From NCBI GenBank assembly GCA_027859005.1, contig JAQIBQ010000193.1:1-35468 (forward strand): a DNA stretch of 35,468 nt, written 5' to 3'. The notes under the pieces were generated by a model. The model made no database searches and was not told where the DNA came from. It saw nothing but the letters and a program-made list of their open reading frames with translations. Shown piece by piece: positions 24,231 through 34,504 of the stretch (the stretch's first letter is position 1; each line of letters opens with the position of its first letter). This DNA is from Prolixibacteraceae bacterium. Lineage in GTDB: Bacteria > Bacteroidota > Bacteroidia > Bacteroidales > Prolixibacteraceae. The position numbers were made by a program, and so were the translations under genes.

Positions 24231-25412
24231 ATGAATATCGTTCTTTTCGATGCTTCAAACAGAGAAGCCCTTTTTCCCGTATCAACAACTCGTCCTATAG
24301 CTGAAATCAGAGTAGGTATGTTTACCATTGTTGAAAAATGGGAAGCAATAGTGAATCATAAAGTCTCAGCTTTGGTTCCATCCTATTTAGCAAAAAAATT
24401 TCCTGCAAAAATGGAAAGTCAAAATACTTTTGTTAATGGAGCGGTATTGCCAACAAAAGCATTGTTTGAAGAAATTCAGAAACTTGAAAACAATCAAAAA
24501 TTAGTTCAAGGCAATACTTTAGTTGCATTTGTATCTGAATCTGTTAAATGGAACAACATAGAAAAGTTAAGTGCTAATTTTGATCATATTGAATTAAAAC
24601 TGGAACTGAATAGCATTGGCAAAACTTGGGATATTGTAAAGAATTTAAAATCAGAGTTGATCAACGATTTTGATTTATTAGGTGACACATTTACAAAGGC
24701 AAATGTTCCCGAATATACAACGGCAATATCAGCTGAGAATATAATAGTAGGTGCAAACGTGAAAATTGGTGCTTGTATTCTTAACGCTTCTGAAGGTAAA
24801 ATTGTAATCGACGATGAAGCAGAAATAATGGACGGTGCAATTGTAAAAGGGCCGGTATACATTGGAAAGCATTCAACAATTAAAATGGGAGCTAAATTGT
24901 ATGGTGCAGTTTCAATTGGTCCCTATTGCAAAGTTGGTGGAGAATTAATTGAAACGATATTTCAAGCCTATTCAAATAAAGGACACGATGGTTTCATTGG
25001 GCATTCCTATTTAGGCGAATGGTGTAATTTAGGTGCCAACACCAATATTTCAAACCTGAAAAATACCTACGAGCAAGTTCGCCTTTGGAATTACACTTCT
25101 GGTAGTTTTGAAAAGACAGGCATGCAGTTTTTGGGTTTAATAATGGGCGATCATTCCAAAACTGGAATTAATACCATGCTAAATACTGGTTCTGTAATTG
25201 GTGTAGCCTGTAATATATATGGGGCAGGATTCCCTCGGAATTTCATCCCCGACTTCACAATGGGTTCGTCTCGTAAAATGGAACTTTTCCCCCTAAAGAA
25301 TGTTTACAAAATGGCCGAGGTGATGATGAAAAGGCGTAATCTAGAGTTTGATGACATAGATAAAAATGTGCTTTTAGCAATAATTGAAAATACTAAAATG
25401 CTCCGAAAATAA
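24231..25412 (+). CDS. GlmU-like sugar-nucleotidyltransferase/left-handed beta-helix protein
   Basis: 393 residues. The N-terminal part (1 to about 155) has the layout of the Bacteroidota 'NTP_transf_4' type, opening MNIVLFDASNREALFPVSTT with RPIAEIRVG; the classic LAAGxGTRM nucleotide-binding loop is not present. From about 170 onward come hexapeptide repeats of a left-handed beta helix (for example IIVGANVKIGACILN, IVKGPVYIGKHSTIKMGAKL, GAVSIGPYCKVGG), with GHSYLGEWCNLGANTNISNL and a basic loop, typical of GlmU/acyltransferase trimers. It is likely to act on an activated sugar in cell-wall or polysaccharide synthesis, but donor and acceptor cannot be told. The gene is between folA and lon. 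Confidence 0.8.
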   Translation: MNIVLFDASNREALFPVSTTRPIAEIRVGMFTIVEKWEAIVNHKVSALVPSYLAKKFPAKMESQNTFVNGAVLPTKALFEEIQKLENNQKLVQGNTLVAFVSESVKWNNIEKLSANFDHIELKLELNSIGKTWDIVKNLKSELINDFDLLGDTFTKANVPEYTTAISAENIIVGANVKIGACILNASEGKIVIDDEAEIMDGAIVKGPVYIGKHSTIKMGAKLYGAVSIGPYCKVGGELIETIFQAYSNKGHDGFIGHSYLGEWCNLGANTNISNLKNTYEQVRLWNYTSGSFEKTGMQFLGLIMGDHSKTGINTMLNTGSVIGVACNIYGAGFPRNFIPDFTMGSSRKMELFPLKNVYKMAEVMMKRRNLEFDDIDKNVLLAIIENTKMLRK

Positions 25413-25424
25413 TTGTTTTCACTT

Positions 25425-25440
25425 TTGGCACAGCTATTGA
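25425..25440 (+). promoter_or_regulatory. Sigma-54-like promoter upstream of lon
   Basis: TTGGCACAGCTATTGA: the -24 half TTGGCAC is perfect, GG (25427-25428) and the -12 dinucleotide (25439-25440) are 10 bases apart as required, but the -12 half reads TTGA instead of TTGC. Predicted start about 25452, giving a leader near 60 bases before the lon ATG at 25513. Confidence 0.5.
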
Positions 25441-25512
25441 CAAACACTCCGATCGGTTTGATTGTTATATCAAGCGAGACACATTGACAGCAAAAAAAAG
25501 AAAGCACATTAT

Positions 25513-27969
25513 ATGGCAGATAAAGATTTAAAAAACAATAAAAGTTTTATTTTGACTGGGTTAGGAGGCGATGATTCTGATTTCATTCCTATCATTGCCG
25601 ACGGTGGAGAAGAGGAGTTAGTGGTAAACGATATGCCATCTGCTCTGCCAATTTTACCACTTCGAAATACCGTTTTATTTCCTGGAGTGGTTTTACCAAT
25701 CCAGGTTGGAAGACACAAATCGTTAAAACTTATTCGTGAGGTATACAAGAACGAAGGAGTGCTAGGAACTATTGCACAACGAGATCCTGATGTTGATGAT
25801 CCTAATGCCGAAGATATTTATGGCTATGGTACCATTGCTAAAATCTTGAAAATTTTAGAAATGCCCGACGGGAGTACAACTGTTATTATCCAGGGAAAAC
25901 AACGTTATAAATTGTTGGAAATTGTTTCCGACGAACCCTACCACACAGCAAGTGTAGTAAACCTCACCGACATTCAGCCTGTTGGTAAATCCCCTGAATT
26001 TGAAGCCATTGTTGAATCGCTAAAGGATATTGCAATTAAAATTGCGAAGAATTCAAGTAACATTTCACCCGAGGCAACATTTGCAGTTCGGAATATCGAA
26101 AACCCATCTTTTTTAATCAACTTCATTTGCTCAAATGCAGAAATTAAAGTTGAAGAAAAACAAGGCTTACTCGAAATCGATGATTTACGCGAAAGAGGAA
26201 TCCAAACGGTTTCGTACTTAGTGCGTGAATTACAAATGGTTGAGTTGAAAAAAGATATTCAATCGAAAGTGAAAACAGATATGGATCAGCAACAACGAGA
26301 GTATATGCTGAACCAACAAATGAAAACCATTCAAGATGAATTGGGCGGTAATCCTTTAGAAAAGGAAATAGAAGAGCTTAAAGAAAAAGCAGCAAAGAAA
26401 AAGTGGAGTAAAGAAGTGGGTGAAGTTTTTGATAAAGAAGTTGATAAACTTTACCGATTGAACCCTGCTGCTGGAGAATATTCAATTCAACTTACCTACG
26501 TTCAAACCCTTTTAGAATTACCTTGGAATGAATTTTCGAAGGATAACTTCAACATGAAACATGCTGAGGATACTTTAGAAGAAGATCACTATGGTTTAGA
26601 ATTGGTAAAAGAACGTATTCTTGAACATTTAGCTGTTATAAAGCTAAAAGACGATATGAAATCGCCAATTATCTGTTTGTATGGACCTCCGGGAGTTGGG
26701 AAAACATCTTTGGGCAAATCGGTTGCTAAGGCATTAGACCGTAGCTTTATCCGAATGAGTTTAGGCGGGTTACACGATGAGGCAGAGATTCGCGGGCACC
26801 GTAAAACATACATCGGAGCAATGCCAGGGCGTATTATTCAAAACATAAAAAAAGCTAAAACGTCTAATCCTGTTTTCATTCTTGATGAAATTGATAAAGT
26901 ATCGAACGACTTTCATGGAGATCCAGCTTCTGCTTTGTTAGAAGTGTTAGATCCAGAACAAAACTTTGAGTTTCACGACAATTACCTTGAAGTAGAATAC
27001 GACTTATCGAAAGTTATGTTCATTGCAACTGCGAACACGCTAAATACAATAAGCCAGCCCTTGCGCGACCGCATGGAATTAATCGAAGTTAGTGGATACT
27101 TGGTAGAAGAAAAGGTTGAAATTGCTAAGCGACACTTACTTAAGAAGCAATTAAAAAATCATGGTATAGATGAGACTTACATGACTATTGGCGAGGGTGT
27201 TTTTGAATTCATTGTTGAAAAATACACCCGTGAATCAGGCGTTCGTGAATTGGATAAACAATTGGCAAAATTAGTACGTCGTGTTGCACGAAAAGTTGCT
27301 TTTGAAGAAGAATACAATAAAAATATCGACATTGAAATCGTCCAAGAGTATTTGGGTGTTCCTCGTTTTTTGAAAGAAAAATATCAAGGAAACGAATTTG
27401 CTGGAGTTGTTACAGGACTTGCATGGACTGCAGTAGGTGGCGAAATACTATACGTTGAAACTAGCTTGAGTAAAGGAAAAGGTGGATTAACCTTAACTGG
27501 TAATTTAGGCGAAGTTATGAAAGAATCTGCAATGCTTGCTTTAGAATACTTAAAAGCACATGCCGACGAATTGAACTTAAGCTCAGAAGTGTTTAGCAAC
27601 TGGAATGTTCATGTTCACGTTCCCGAAGGTGCAATACCTAAAGATGGACCTTCTGCAGGTGTTACGATGGTTACTTCATTGGCTTCAGCTTTCACTCAAC
27701 GCAAAGTTAAGCGAGACCTTGCAATGACTGGTGAAATTACTCTTCGAGGTAAAGTCTTACCCGTGGGAGGCATTAAAGAAAAAATACTGGCAGCAAAACG
27801 CGCAGGAATAAAAGAAATTATTCTTTCAGAAGAAAACCGCAAAGATATCAATGAAATAAAAGACATATACATTAAAGGTCTTAAGTTCAATTTTGTAAAT
27901 AAAATTACCGATGTTTTAAGTCTTGCATTACTTAAAACGAAGGTCGATAAGCCTATAAACATTAAGTAA
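25513..27969 (+). CDS. lon: ATP-dependent protease Lon
   Basis: 818 residues from the ATG at 25513 ([11 protein letters not shown]). An in-frame ATG at 25462 would add 17 residues with no family support and would start within about 10 bases of the predicted transcription start. N-terminal substrate-binding domain (about 38-235, [20 protein letters not shown]), helical linker, AAA+ module with Walker A GPPGVGKT (391-398) and Walker B FILDEID (455-461), then the protease domain with catalytic Ser714 ([11 protein letters not shown]) and Lys757 ([13 protein letters not shown]); their 43-residue spacing equals that of E. coli Lon. It degrades misfolded and regulatory proteins in the cytoplasm. A sigma-54-like site upstream may make expression conditional. 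Confidence 0.98.
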   Translation: MADKDLKNNKSFILTGLGGDDSDFIPIIADGGEEELVVNDMPSALPILPLRNTVLFPGVVLPIQVGRHKSLKLIREVYKNEGVLGTIAQRDPDVDDPNAEDIYGYGTIAKILKILEMPDGSTTVIIQGKQRYKLLEIVSDEPYHTASVVNLTDIQPVGKSPEFEAIVESLKDIAIKIAKNSSNISPEATFAVRNIENPSFLINFICSNAEIKVEEKQGLLEIDDLRERGIQTVSYLVRELQMVELKKDIQSKVKTDMDQQQREYMLNQQMKTIQDELGGNPLEKEIEELKEKAAKKKWSKEVGEVFDKEVDKLYRLNPAAGEYSIQLTYVQTLLELPWNEFSKDNFNMKHAEDTLEEDHYGLELVKERILEHLAVIKLKDDMKSPIICLYGPPGVGKTSLGKSVAKALDRSFIRMSLGGLHDEAEIRGHRKTYIGAMPGRIIQNIKKAKTSNPVFILDEIDKVSNDFHGDPASALLEVLDPEQNFEFHDNYLEVEYDLSKVMFIATANTLNTISQPLRDRMELIEVSGYLVEEKVEIAKRHLLKKQLKNHGIDETYMTIGEGVFEFIVEKYTRESGVRELDKQLAKLVRRVARKVAFEEEYNKNIDIEIVQEYLGVPRFLKEKYQGNEFAGVVTGLAWTAVGGEILYVETSLSKGKGGLTLTGNLGEVMKESAMLALEYLKAHADELNLSSEVFSNWNVHVHVPEGAIPKDGPSAGVTMVTSLASAFTQRKVKRDLAMTGEITLRGKVLPVGGIKEKILAAKRAGIKEIILSEENRKDINEIKDIYIKGLKFNFVNKITDVLSLALLKTKVDKPINIK

Positions 27970-27980
27970 ATAATCTATTT

Positions 27981-28023
27981 ACGATAAAAAAAGGTCGCAC
28001 TTTATGTGACCTTTTTTTATCGT
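27981..28023 (+). terminator. Long terminator after lon, works both ways
   Basis: ACGATAAAAAAAGGTC (27981-27996) pairs with GACCTTTTTTTATCGT (28008-28023) over 16 bp, with an inner CAC/GTG extension around one bulged G (27997). Seven T follow the GC part on each strand. Confidence 0.9.
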
Positions 28024-28128
28024 ATAACATTTCTATTGTGCTTCAAAAAGTACTTTATTGCTTTGTCTTATTTTATGTATTATTTTGCATAGTGTTAAGA
28101 TTAAGTATTTGGTCTAAAAATTTGAGAG

Positions 28129-31100
28129 ATGAGAAAGTGGATTATTTCCCTTGTATTGGTTTTTTTGGGAATTCAGGTTGCTGCCGAAACCATAACTAAG
28201 AATGAAGCTAGAATTGTAGCGGTTAATTGGTTTAATTCTACTGGATACGAGGAATTCAACTTACATGATATCCAACACGTAGAGTCATTAATAAATGAAA
28301 ATTCTACACTAATATATATTGTGTCCTTTAATCCTAAGGGTTGGGTAATGGTTTCAGGAACCGACAAAGTTGAACCCATTTTAGGCTATTCTTTCAATTC
28401 GAATTTCAACCTTGAAAATCAACCAGTTCAAGTAGAAGAATGGCTTAATGGGCTTAAAGAAGAGATCATCATAGCGCATTCTGAAGACTACATTCCAAAT
28501 GTAACCTTAAAGGATAAATGGGCTGACTCGAAAAATCAAATTAATGAAAAGATTTATTTAAAATCCGTTAATGTTGCTAATGTAGGCCCATTATTATCCA
28601 GCACCTGGGATCAAGGCACTTATTACAACGAATTAGCTCCTGTTGACCCATCAAGTTATGCAGGGAACGACCATGTATGGATTGGCTGCGTTGCCACAGC
28701 AGTAGCACAAGTAATGAAATATTGGGAATATCCTTTAACTGGAGTTGGTTCACACAGCTACACTCATCCCGATTATGGATTGCAGAGTGCTGATTTTGGA
28801 TCTTCAATTTACAATTGGGCCGCAATGCCCGATCACCTTACAGCACCAAATACTGAAGTTCAAAAATTGAGTTATCATGTAGCTGTTAGTATTGATATGG
28901 ATTTTGATCCTATTGGCTCAGGTGCTTATATGATTGATGCTCAAAATGCTTTAATCAATTACTTTAAATACAATACCACCATATTTAATCCATTAAAAAG
29001 TGATTGGAGTAATTATGAATGGGAAAACATGATTAAATATGAATTAGACAACAATAGGCCCGTTTTATATGCTGGCTATAATTATTCAAATACGAGTGGA
29101 CATGCATTTGTTTGTGATGGTTATTCCGATAATTTTTTCCATTTTAACTGGGGTTGGGCTGGTTATGCAAATGGCAACTTTCGACTCAATCTTTTAGATC
29201 CAGGAACAGGTGATTATTCCTACAATCAATCTGCTTTATTAGGAGTTGAACCAATCACTCCTACTGCCATAGCATCTCCTTTTCTCGAGAGTTTTGAATC
29301 GGCTAATTCAGGCGATTTTAAGCTTGTAGGAAAAACAAGTATTAGCAATACTGTGGCTCATTCAGGTAGTAATAGTATCTTATTAAGTGAAGCTTCTTTT
29401 TCATCTTATTCAAAGAATACAGCATCGATCTCTTTTATTGCCCCAGCGCTTGGTCAAATTAGCTTTTGGGTGAAGCGAAGTACTCCCGATACATCACTTT
29501 TTAATCAGCAGTCGGCAGTTTTAATGCCTGCGTATGGCTCTTCTGAATTACGCACTTTTTTTGATGGAGATTTTACCGATACCGATTGGGTAAATTACGT
29601 AGCTGATATTTCGGAATATGCTGGCCAATTAGTGCGCTTACAATTTGTGCAAGAGAATTACGACGTGGAGAAAGAACAATGGATGTATATTGATGATGTG
29701 GTTGTTTCTGGAATTAATCAAAATTTAGCACCATTCATTCCTTCAATTCCATTTCCAGTCGATAATGAAGTAAGGGTGGAACTTTCGCCTGTTTTGAAAT
29801 GGTCAGGAGGAGACCCAAACGGAAATGAGGTAAGCTATTCAGTATTCTTTGGAACTACACCAAACCCACCCAAGGTAACTACTGTGTACGATAATGAATA
29901 TATACCCGATGGACTTGCTCATTCTACAAAATATTATTGGAAAATTGTATCGGACGACGGAGCAGCGCAAAGTGAAGGACCTGAATGGAATTTCACAACA
30001 CGCAACCTGCCTCCAAACATGGCTCTTTGTAGAATCGATAATATCACAAGCAGTTCAGCAACTGTATGTGGACAAATTATTAGCGACAACAATTCAACAA
30101 TATATAAACGGGGAATATGTTGGGATGAAAAATTAAACCCACAACTAATCGATAATTATGCCTATTCAGATTTTAATACAAATGTATACTCTTGTGAATT
30201 AACCAACCTAAAACCTTACACCAAATATTATGTGCGTTCATTTACTGAAACAAGTGAAGGAACAGCTTTTAGTCAGAATGATGTCTTCACTACGTTAACC
30301 GATATCCCAACTGTTTCGGCACTCAGTGTTAACAATATAAAAAGATCGTACGCAACGATTATGGGTGCAATACCAGCCTTTAACGACAGCTCAATTTTTA
30401 GCAGAGGAGTAGCTTGGTCTACTGAATCTGGTTTTGATCCATTATTAGCAACCCGAGTGAAAGAAGTCGGAAATTGGAATTCAATCGATAGCTTCGAAGT
30501 TTTTGTGAATAATTTACCTGGTCCTGCAGTCATTTATTATAGAGTATTTGCCGAAAATTCGGTTGGAATAAACTATTCCGATGAAAATAATTTCATTACA
30601 AGAAACAGTATTCCTTCCATCAATTTAGATGAAGACAACAGCAGTGATAGCAAAACAATTAATTTCAAAGGAGTAGTTGTTGAACAAGAAACTGATGGTT
30701 TTATTTGTGACGATGATGTTACAATTTCAGATGCCGATGGAGATACCATTCAACAAATGAAAATTATTGTTGAAGCTCAATTATTCAATAGCCAAGAATT
30801 CTTAATGTTTCCCGAAAATGTTTTCAATCTACTTGTTGATGGAAACAACACCGATACGTTGATAATTGCATCAATTGATTATATAAGCAATTCAGATTGG
30901 GAAACCATACTTAAACATGTTGGGTTTTGGAGTGGAAGCGATGCTCCTGATTCTGAATTCATCAGAGAGGTTTCAGTCACCATAAACGATGGGTTTGACA
31001 ATAGCAATAAAGCTACATCTTTTCTAGCAATTCAACCCGTGAATGATGCCCCCGTGAATGTATTGTTGCCAAAACTTAGTGTGAATCCTTTGTTTAATGA

Positions 31101-33360
31101 TACAGTAACTGCAAATATTGGAGTTTGGGCCGATGAATTAGATGAGACCAATTGCGATCATTCTTTTTCTCATCAATGGCAAATATTGTCAGAAAACGAA
31201 GTGATCGATGTTGAAAATGCAACTTCAACAGAACTATTCATTTCTGAAGAATTTTGTGGTTCTAAATTTAGAATTGCAGAAACAGTAATTGACTCTTATT
31301 GTGGTGGAAACAATGTGGTTAATGCCGAAGTTGAAAGCGAATGGTATCAGATTCGAAAAGCAGAACAAACAATTGCTATCGATTTAATTCCAACTCAAAA
31401 ATATAGTCATACCCCTTATGTGCTTTCTGGCGTTTCGAGTTCAGGTTTGCCACCTAAATTCTCAATAAATTCAAATATTGCACACATTTCGAATGATACG
31501 TTGTATATGGATGCAGTAGGTGTAGCTGTAGTTTCATGTATTCAAGAAGGAAACAGTTGCTACAATGCATCAGAGAAAGCATTCCGAATACTTACCATAA
31601 ATCCGGGGGAACAAGAGATCCTTCTCTCAAGTCCCGACACTTTGAATTTTTCCGATAAATGGATTCCAACTTTTGCTGAATCGTCGGCCGGATTGCCATT
31701 GCAAGTATCAAGTTCAAATAATTCTATTGCATCTTTTTCAAACGATACCATTTTTCTAAATGGTACAGGTGATGTTGAGCTTACTTTTGAACAAGCAGGA
31801 AATGAATTCATATCGGCAGCAAAAACCGTTAAAGCAAGCTTTTATGTCGATAAAGGCGAACAAATTTTCACTTCAACTATCACATCAGAGTATAAATATG
31901 GTTCAGCTAATGTTGATGTTGAATTCGAATTTTCATCAAATTTGGAGCCTGTAGTTGAGATCTCAGATACTTCAATCTTAAAATACAATAACAATTCACT
32001 TCAAATAATTGGAGTTGGCGATTGTATTATTACTATTAATCAGACAGGTAACGAATATTATCATCCGTTTACTGAAAGAAGGTATGCAGTACAGGTATTA
32101 AAAGGAGATCAACAAATTGAGCTTCAAACGAATGATCAATTAAGGTTTGGTCAAGGCAACATTGACTTAAATGTATTTTCAACAACACTACTTCCATATC
32201 AAATTAGCTCTTCCGACACTTTAGTTGTAAAACTAATTGACGACTTGTGGTCCATTGTTGGGGTAGGTGATGTGAAACTTATTGCAACAAGCTTGGGAAA
32301 TGAGTTATGGAATGAAGCATCAAGCGAAACAACATTAACAATACTAAAAGGAATTCAAGAAATTAGTGTTCCCGACAGCATTTTCAAATACTACGGCGAT
32401 GAGGATTTCACACTCGAAGTTACTACCAATAATGGACTTAGCGAATTTGAAATTAACTGCTCTGACGACCTTGTTTCAATCGATGCAAGTAACAACATAA
32501 GTATTCAGGACATTGGAAAAACCTTTTTGCAAGTTACTGAACCAGGAAATAATAACTGGTTGGTATTTTCAGCAGAAGTCGTTCTATTTATAAACAAAGG
32601 GATACAAAGCATTTCATTTGAGCCCATTCAACCCACAAGGTATGGCGACGAAGCAATTCAGCTTGAAGCCATTACAAACTCCGCTTTGCCAATCAGTTTT
32701 GTGTCTAACAACACTGAAATTGTAAAGGTCGAAGGTTCAAAATTATTGGTGCAAAATGCAGGTTCAACAACAATACTTGCGATTCAAAGTGGAAACGATT
32801 TTTGGAGTGCTGCAGCAAATGTTTCACATGAAGTTGTAATACACAAAGGAATTCAAAGAATAGAAACACTGTTGGACGAAGTGCTTACTACAAGCAATGT
32901 AATCACTAAAACAGATTATTCAGCAAGCTCTGGTCTCGAAATTAGTGAATTTGTTTCTTCAGATCCCTCAATTTTAAATGTTGAGAAAGATGAGTTTATT
33001 ATACACCGAAGAGGTGAAGTTGAAATAGCGATTTCACAATTTGGAAACCAAAACTTTGAGGCTGTTGATTCAGTGTTTCGTTATAAGATTCAGTTCCCCG
33101 TTGGAATTTATGAATTAGAAAAAACTACAATTTCAATTTACCCTAACCCAACGAAACAATTTGCAACAATCTCGATAAAGGGTGCTGCTGAGTTTCCTCT
33201 GAATTTAAAGGTTATTAATGCGTTAGGGCAAATTGTATTTAGCAAGGTTGTTGATTTACCTGATGTTAGCTTTGATGTGTCGGAATATAATGCAGGAGTA
33301 TATTTTGTTGTTATTAAATCAGACCGCAATTATATTGTAGAAAAATTATTAGTTGAATAA
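28129..33360 (+). CDS. Giant T9SS-secreted C10 (streptopain-like) cysteine peptidase
   Basis: 1743 residues. Order: signal peptide (1 to about 18); Spi-type propeptide (about 20-130, YIVSFNPKGWVMVSGTDKVE); C10 peptidase (about 165-372) with catalytic Cys187 in WIGCVATAVAQVMKYW, His325 in SGHAFVCDGY and NWGW (340-343); a jelly-roll/MAM-like domain (about 385-530); a fibronectin-III domain (about 535-623); two more Fn3-like segments (630-723, 725-824); two beta domains (827-1075); then seven Ig-like repeats of about 83 residues from 1077, each opening KGxQxI and ending G..xIxxxQxGN; and a T9SS type A sorting domain (about 1665-1743, ISIYPNPTKQFATISIKG). The proenzyme is exported to the surface and matured there. 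The catalytic residues are intact. It is a single gene after a strong terminator. Confidence 0.9.
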   Translation: MRKWIISLVLVFLGIQVAAETITKNEARIVAVNWFNSTGYEEFNLHDIQHVESLINENSTLIYIVSFNPKGWVMVSGTDKVEPILGYSFNSNFNLENQPVQVEEWLNGLKEEIIIAHSEDYIPNVTLKDKWADSKNQINEKIYLKSVNVANVGPLLSSTWDQGTYYNELAPVDPSSYAGNDHVWIGCVATAVAQVMKYWEYPLTGVGSHSYTHPDYGLQSADFGSSIYNWAAMPDHLTAPNTEVQKLSYHVAVSIDMDFDPIGSGAYMIDAQNALINYFKYNTTIFNPLKSDWSNYEWENMIKYELDNNRPVLYAGYNYSNTSGHAFVCDGYSDNFFHFNWGWAGYANGNFRLNLLDPGTGDYSYNQSALLGVEPITPTAIASPFLESFESANSGDFKLVGKTSISNTVAHSGSNSILLSEASFSSYSKNTASISFIAPALGQISFWVKRSTPDTSLFNQQSAVLMPAYGSSELRTFFDGDFTDTDWVNYVADISEYAGQLVRLQFVQENYDVEKEQWMYIDDVVVSGINQNLAPFIPSIPFPVDNEVRVELSPVLKWSGGDPNGNEVSYSVFFGTTPNPPKVTTVYDNEYIPDGLAHSTKYYWKIVSDDGAAQSEGPEWNFTTRNLPPNMALCRIDNITSSSATVCGQIISDNNSTIYKRGICWDEKLNPQLIDNYAYSDFNTNVYSCELTNLKPYTKYYVRSFTETSEGTAFSQNDVFTTLTDIPTVSALSVNNIKRSYATIMGAIPAFNDSSIFSRGVAWSTESGFDPLLATRVKEVGNWNSIDSFEVFVNNLPGPAVIYYRVFAENSVGINYSDENNFITRNSIPSINLDEDNSSDSKTINFKGVVVEQETDGFICDDDVTISDADGDTIQQMKIIVEAQLFNSQEFLMFPENVFNLLVDGNNTDTLIIASIDYISNSDWETILKHVGFWSGSDAPDSEFIREVSVTINDGFDNSNKATSFLAIQPVNDAPVNVLLPKLSVNPLFNDTVTANIGVWADELDETNCDHSFSHQWQILSENEVIDVENATSTELFISEEFCGSKFRIAETVIDSYCGGNNVVNAEVESEWYQIRKAEQTIAIDLIPTQKYSHTPYVLSGVSSSGLPPKFSINSNIAHISNDTLYMDAVGVAVVSCIQEGNSCYNASEKAFRILTINPGEQEILLSSPDTLNFSDKWIPTFAESSAGLPLQVSSSNNSIASFSNDTIFLNGTGDVELTFEQAGNEFISAAKTVKASFYVDKGEQIFTSTITSEYKYGSANVDVEFEFSSNLEPVVEISDTSILKYNNNSLQIIGVGDCIITINQTGNEYYHPFTERRYAVQVLKGDQQIELQTNDQLRFGQGNIDLNVFSTTLLPYQISSSDTLVVKLIDDLWSIVGVGDVKLIATSLGNELWNEASSETTLTILKGIQEISVPDSIFKYYGDEDFTLEVTTNNGLSEFEINCSDDLVSIDASNNISIQDIGKTFLQVTEPGNNNWLVFSAEVVLFINKGIQSISFEPIQPTRYGDEAIQLEAITNSALPISFVSNNTEIVKVEGSKLLVQNAGSTTILAIQSGNDFWSAAANVSHEVVIHKGIQRIETLLDEVLTTSNVITKTDYSASSGLEISEFVSSDPSILNVEKDEFIIHRRGEVEIAISQFGNQNFEAVDSVFRYKIQFPVGIYELEKTTISIYPNPTKQFATISIKGAAEFPLNLKVINALGQIVFSKVVDLPDVSFDVSEYNAGVYFVVIKSDRNYIVEKLLVE

Positions 33361-33409
33361 GAATTCAGATTGAATACACTTCTTTCAACGTGAATTTTTA
33401 AAGAATAAG

Positions 33410-33417
33410 TATCTTTG
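33410..33417 (+). promoter_or_regulatory. -7 box (TATCTTTG) of the M20 gene
   Basis: Exact TAnnTTTG match 19 bases before the ATG at 33437. No convincing -33 TTTG is seen. Confidence 0.45.
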
Positions 33418-33436
33418 GCAGACTAAAAAAGAGCTC

Positions 33437-34504
33437 ATGCCAATCGAAGAACTATATCAGAATAGTGTTGAATTACTCAAGAATTTAATTCAAACACCTT
33501 CCCTATCTCGTAAAGAGGAAGATGCTGCTGCATTAATTCGCGAGTATTTATTGCATCACGACATTCCATTTAAAACCCTATTAAACAATACTTGGTGTGC
33601 AAATAAGCATTGGGACAATTCCAAGCCAGTAGTACTATTAAATTCCCACATTGATACGGTTAAGCCTGTTGATGGTTGGACATATGATCCGTATAAAGCT
33701 ACCATTGAAAGTGGAAAATTGATAGGACTGGGAAGTAACGATGCTGGTGGTCCATTGGTTTCTCTTTTAGCAGTTTTCACCCATTTTTATTCCATCGAGA
33801 ACTTGCCTTTCAATATGCTTTTTGCTGCTACTGCAGAAGAAGAAGTTTCAGGCAAAAATGGCATGGCAATCCTAACTGCCGAGCTTGAAAAAGTTGATTT
33901 TGCAGTAGTAGGTGAACCAACAAAAATGGAATTGGCAGTAGCCGAGAAAGGCTTATTAGTGATGGATTGTACAGTAAAAGGAAAAGCAGGACATGCCGCA
34001 AGGAACGAAGGCATCAACAGCATTTACCTCGCTATGGAAGAGATTGAAAAAATTAAAACCTTTCAATTCGATAAAGTTTCGCCTCAACTTGGAGAAGTTA
34101 AAATGACAGTAACTCAAATTAATGCAGGATTTCAACACAACGTAGTTCCTGATACTTGCAATTTTGTTATTGATGTTAGAACCAACGAATGTTATCCCAA
34201 TAACGAGATTATCCAAATAATAAACGATTTACTTACTTGTGAAGTAAAGCCAAGGTCTAATAGGTTGAATTCTTCAGGTATCGAAATGGAACATCCCTTT
34301 GTAAAAAAAGCAAAACATATGGGTATAAATTGTTACGGCTCCCCTACCCTAAGTGATCAATCGTTAATGGATTACAAGTCGGTTAAAATGGGGCCTGGAG
34401 ATTCTGCTCGTTCGCATACAGCAAATGAATTTATTTATCTTGAAGAAATCAGAAAAGGAATTGAAAAATATATTCTGTTATTCGAAGGACTAGTTTTGGA
34501 ATAA
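33437..34504 (+). CDS. M20-family amidohydrolase, ArgE-like
   Basis: 355-residue di-zinc M20 enzyme. Metal and catalytic residues are visible: His71 and Asp73 (NSHIDTVKPVDGW), bridging Asp102 (GSNDAGG), the Glu134-136 run (ATAEEEVSG), Glu160 (VVGEPTK) and His327 (DSARSHTANEF). The dimerisation domain contains GHAARNEG and QHNVVPDTC. GSPTLSDQSLM resembles the Bacteroidota arginine-pathway deacylase (acetyl- or succinyl-ornithine/citrulline deacylase), so ArgE-type activity is the best guess, but no other arg gene is in the window and related carboxypeptidases look similar. Its last 15 bases overlap the convergent kinase gene. Confidence 0.85.
   Translation: MPIEELYQNSVELLKNLIQTPSLSRKEEDAAALIREYLLHHDIPFKTLLNNTWCANKHWDNSKPVVLLNSHIDTVKPVDGWTYDPYKATIESGKLIGLGSNDAGGPLVSLLAVFTHFYSIENLPFNMLFAATAEEEVSGKNGMAILTAELEKVDFAVVGEPTKMELAVAEKGLLVMDCTVKGKAGHAARNEGINSIYLAMEEIEKIKTFQFDKVSPQLGEVKMTVTQINAGFQHNVVPDTCNFVIDVRTNECYPNNEIIQIINDLLTCEVKPRSNRLNSSGIEMEHPFVKKAKHMGINCYGSPTLSDQSLMDYKSVKMGPGDSARSHTANEFIYLEEIRKGIEKYILLFEGLVLE

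Noticed and set aside
25462-25512. Upstream ATG for lon adding 17 residues
   Set aside because: The extra residues (MLYQARHIDSKKKKAHY) do not match Lon N-termini, and the ATG lies about 10 bases after the predicted transcription start.
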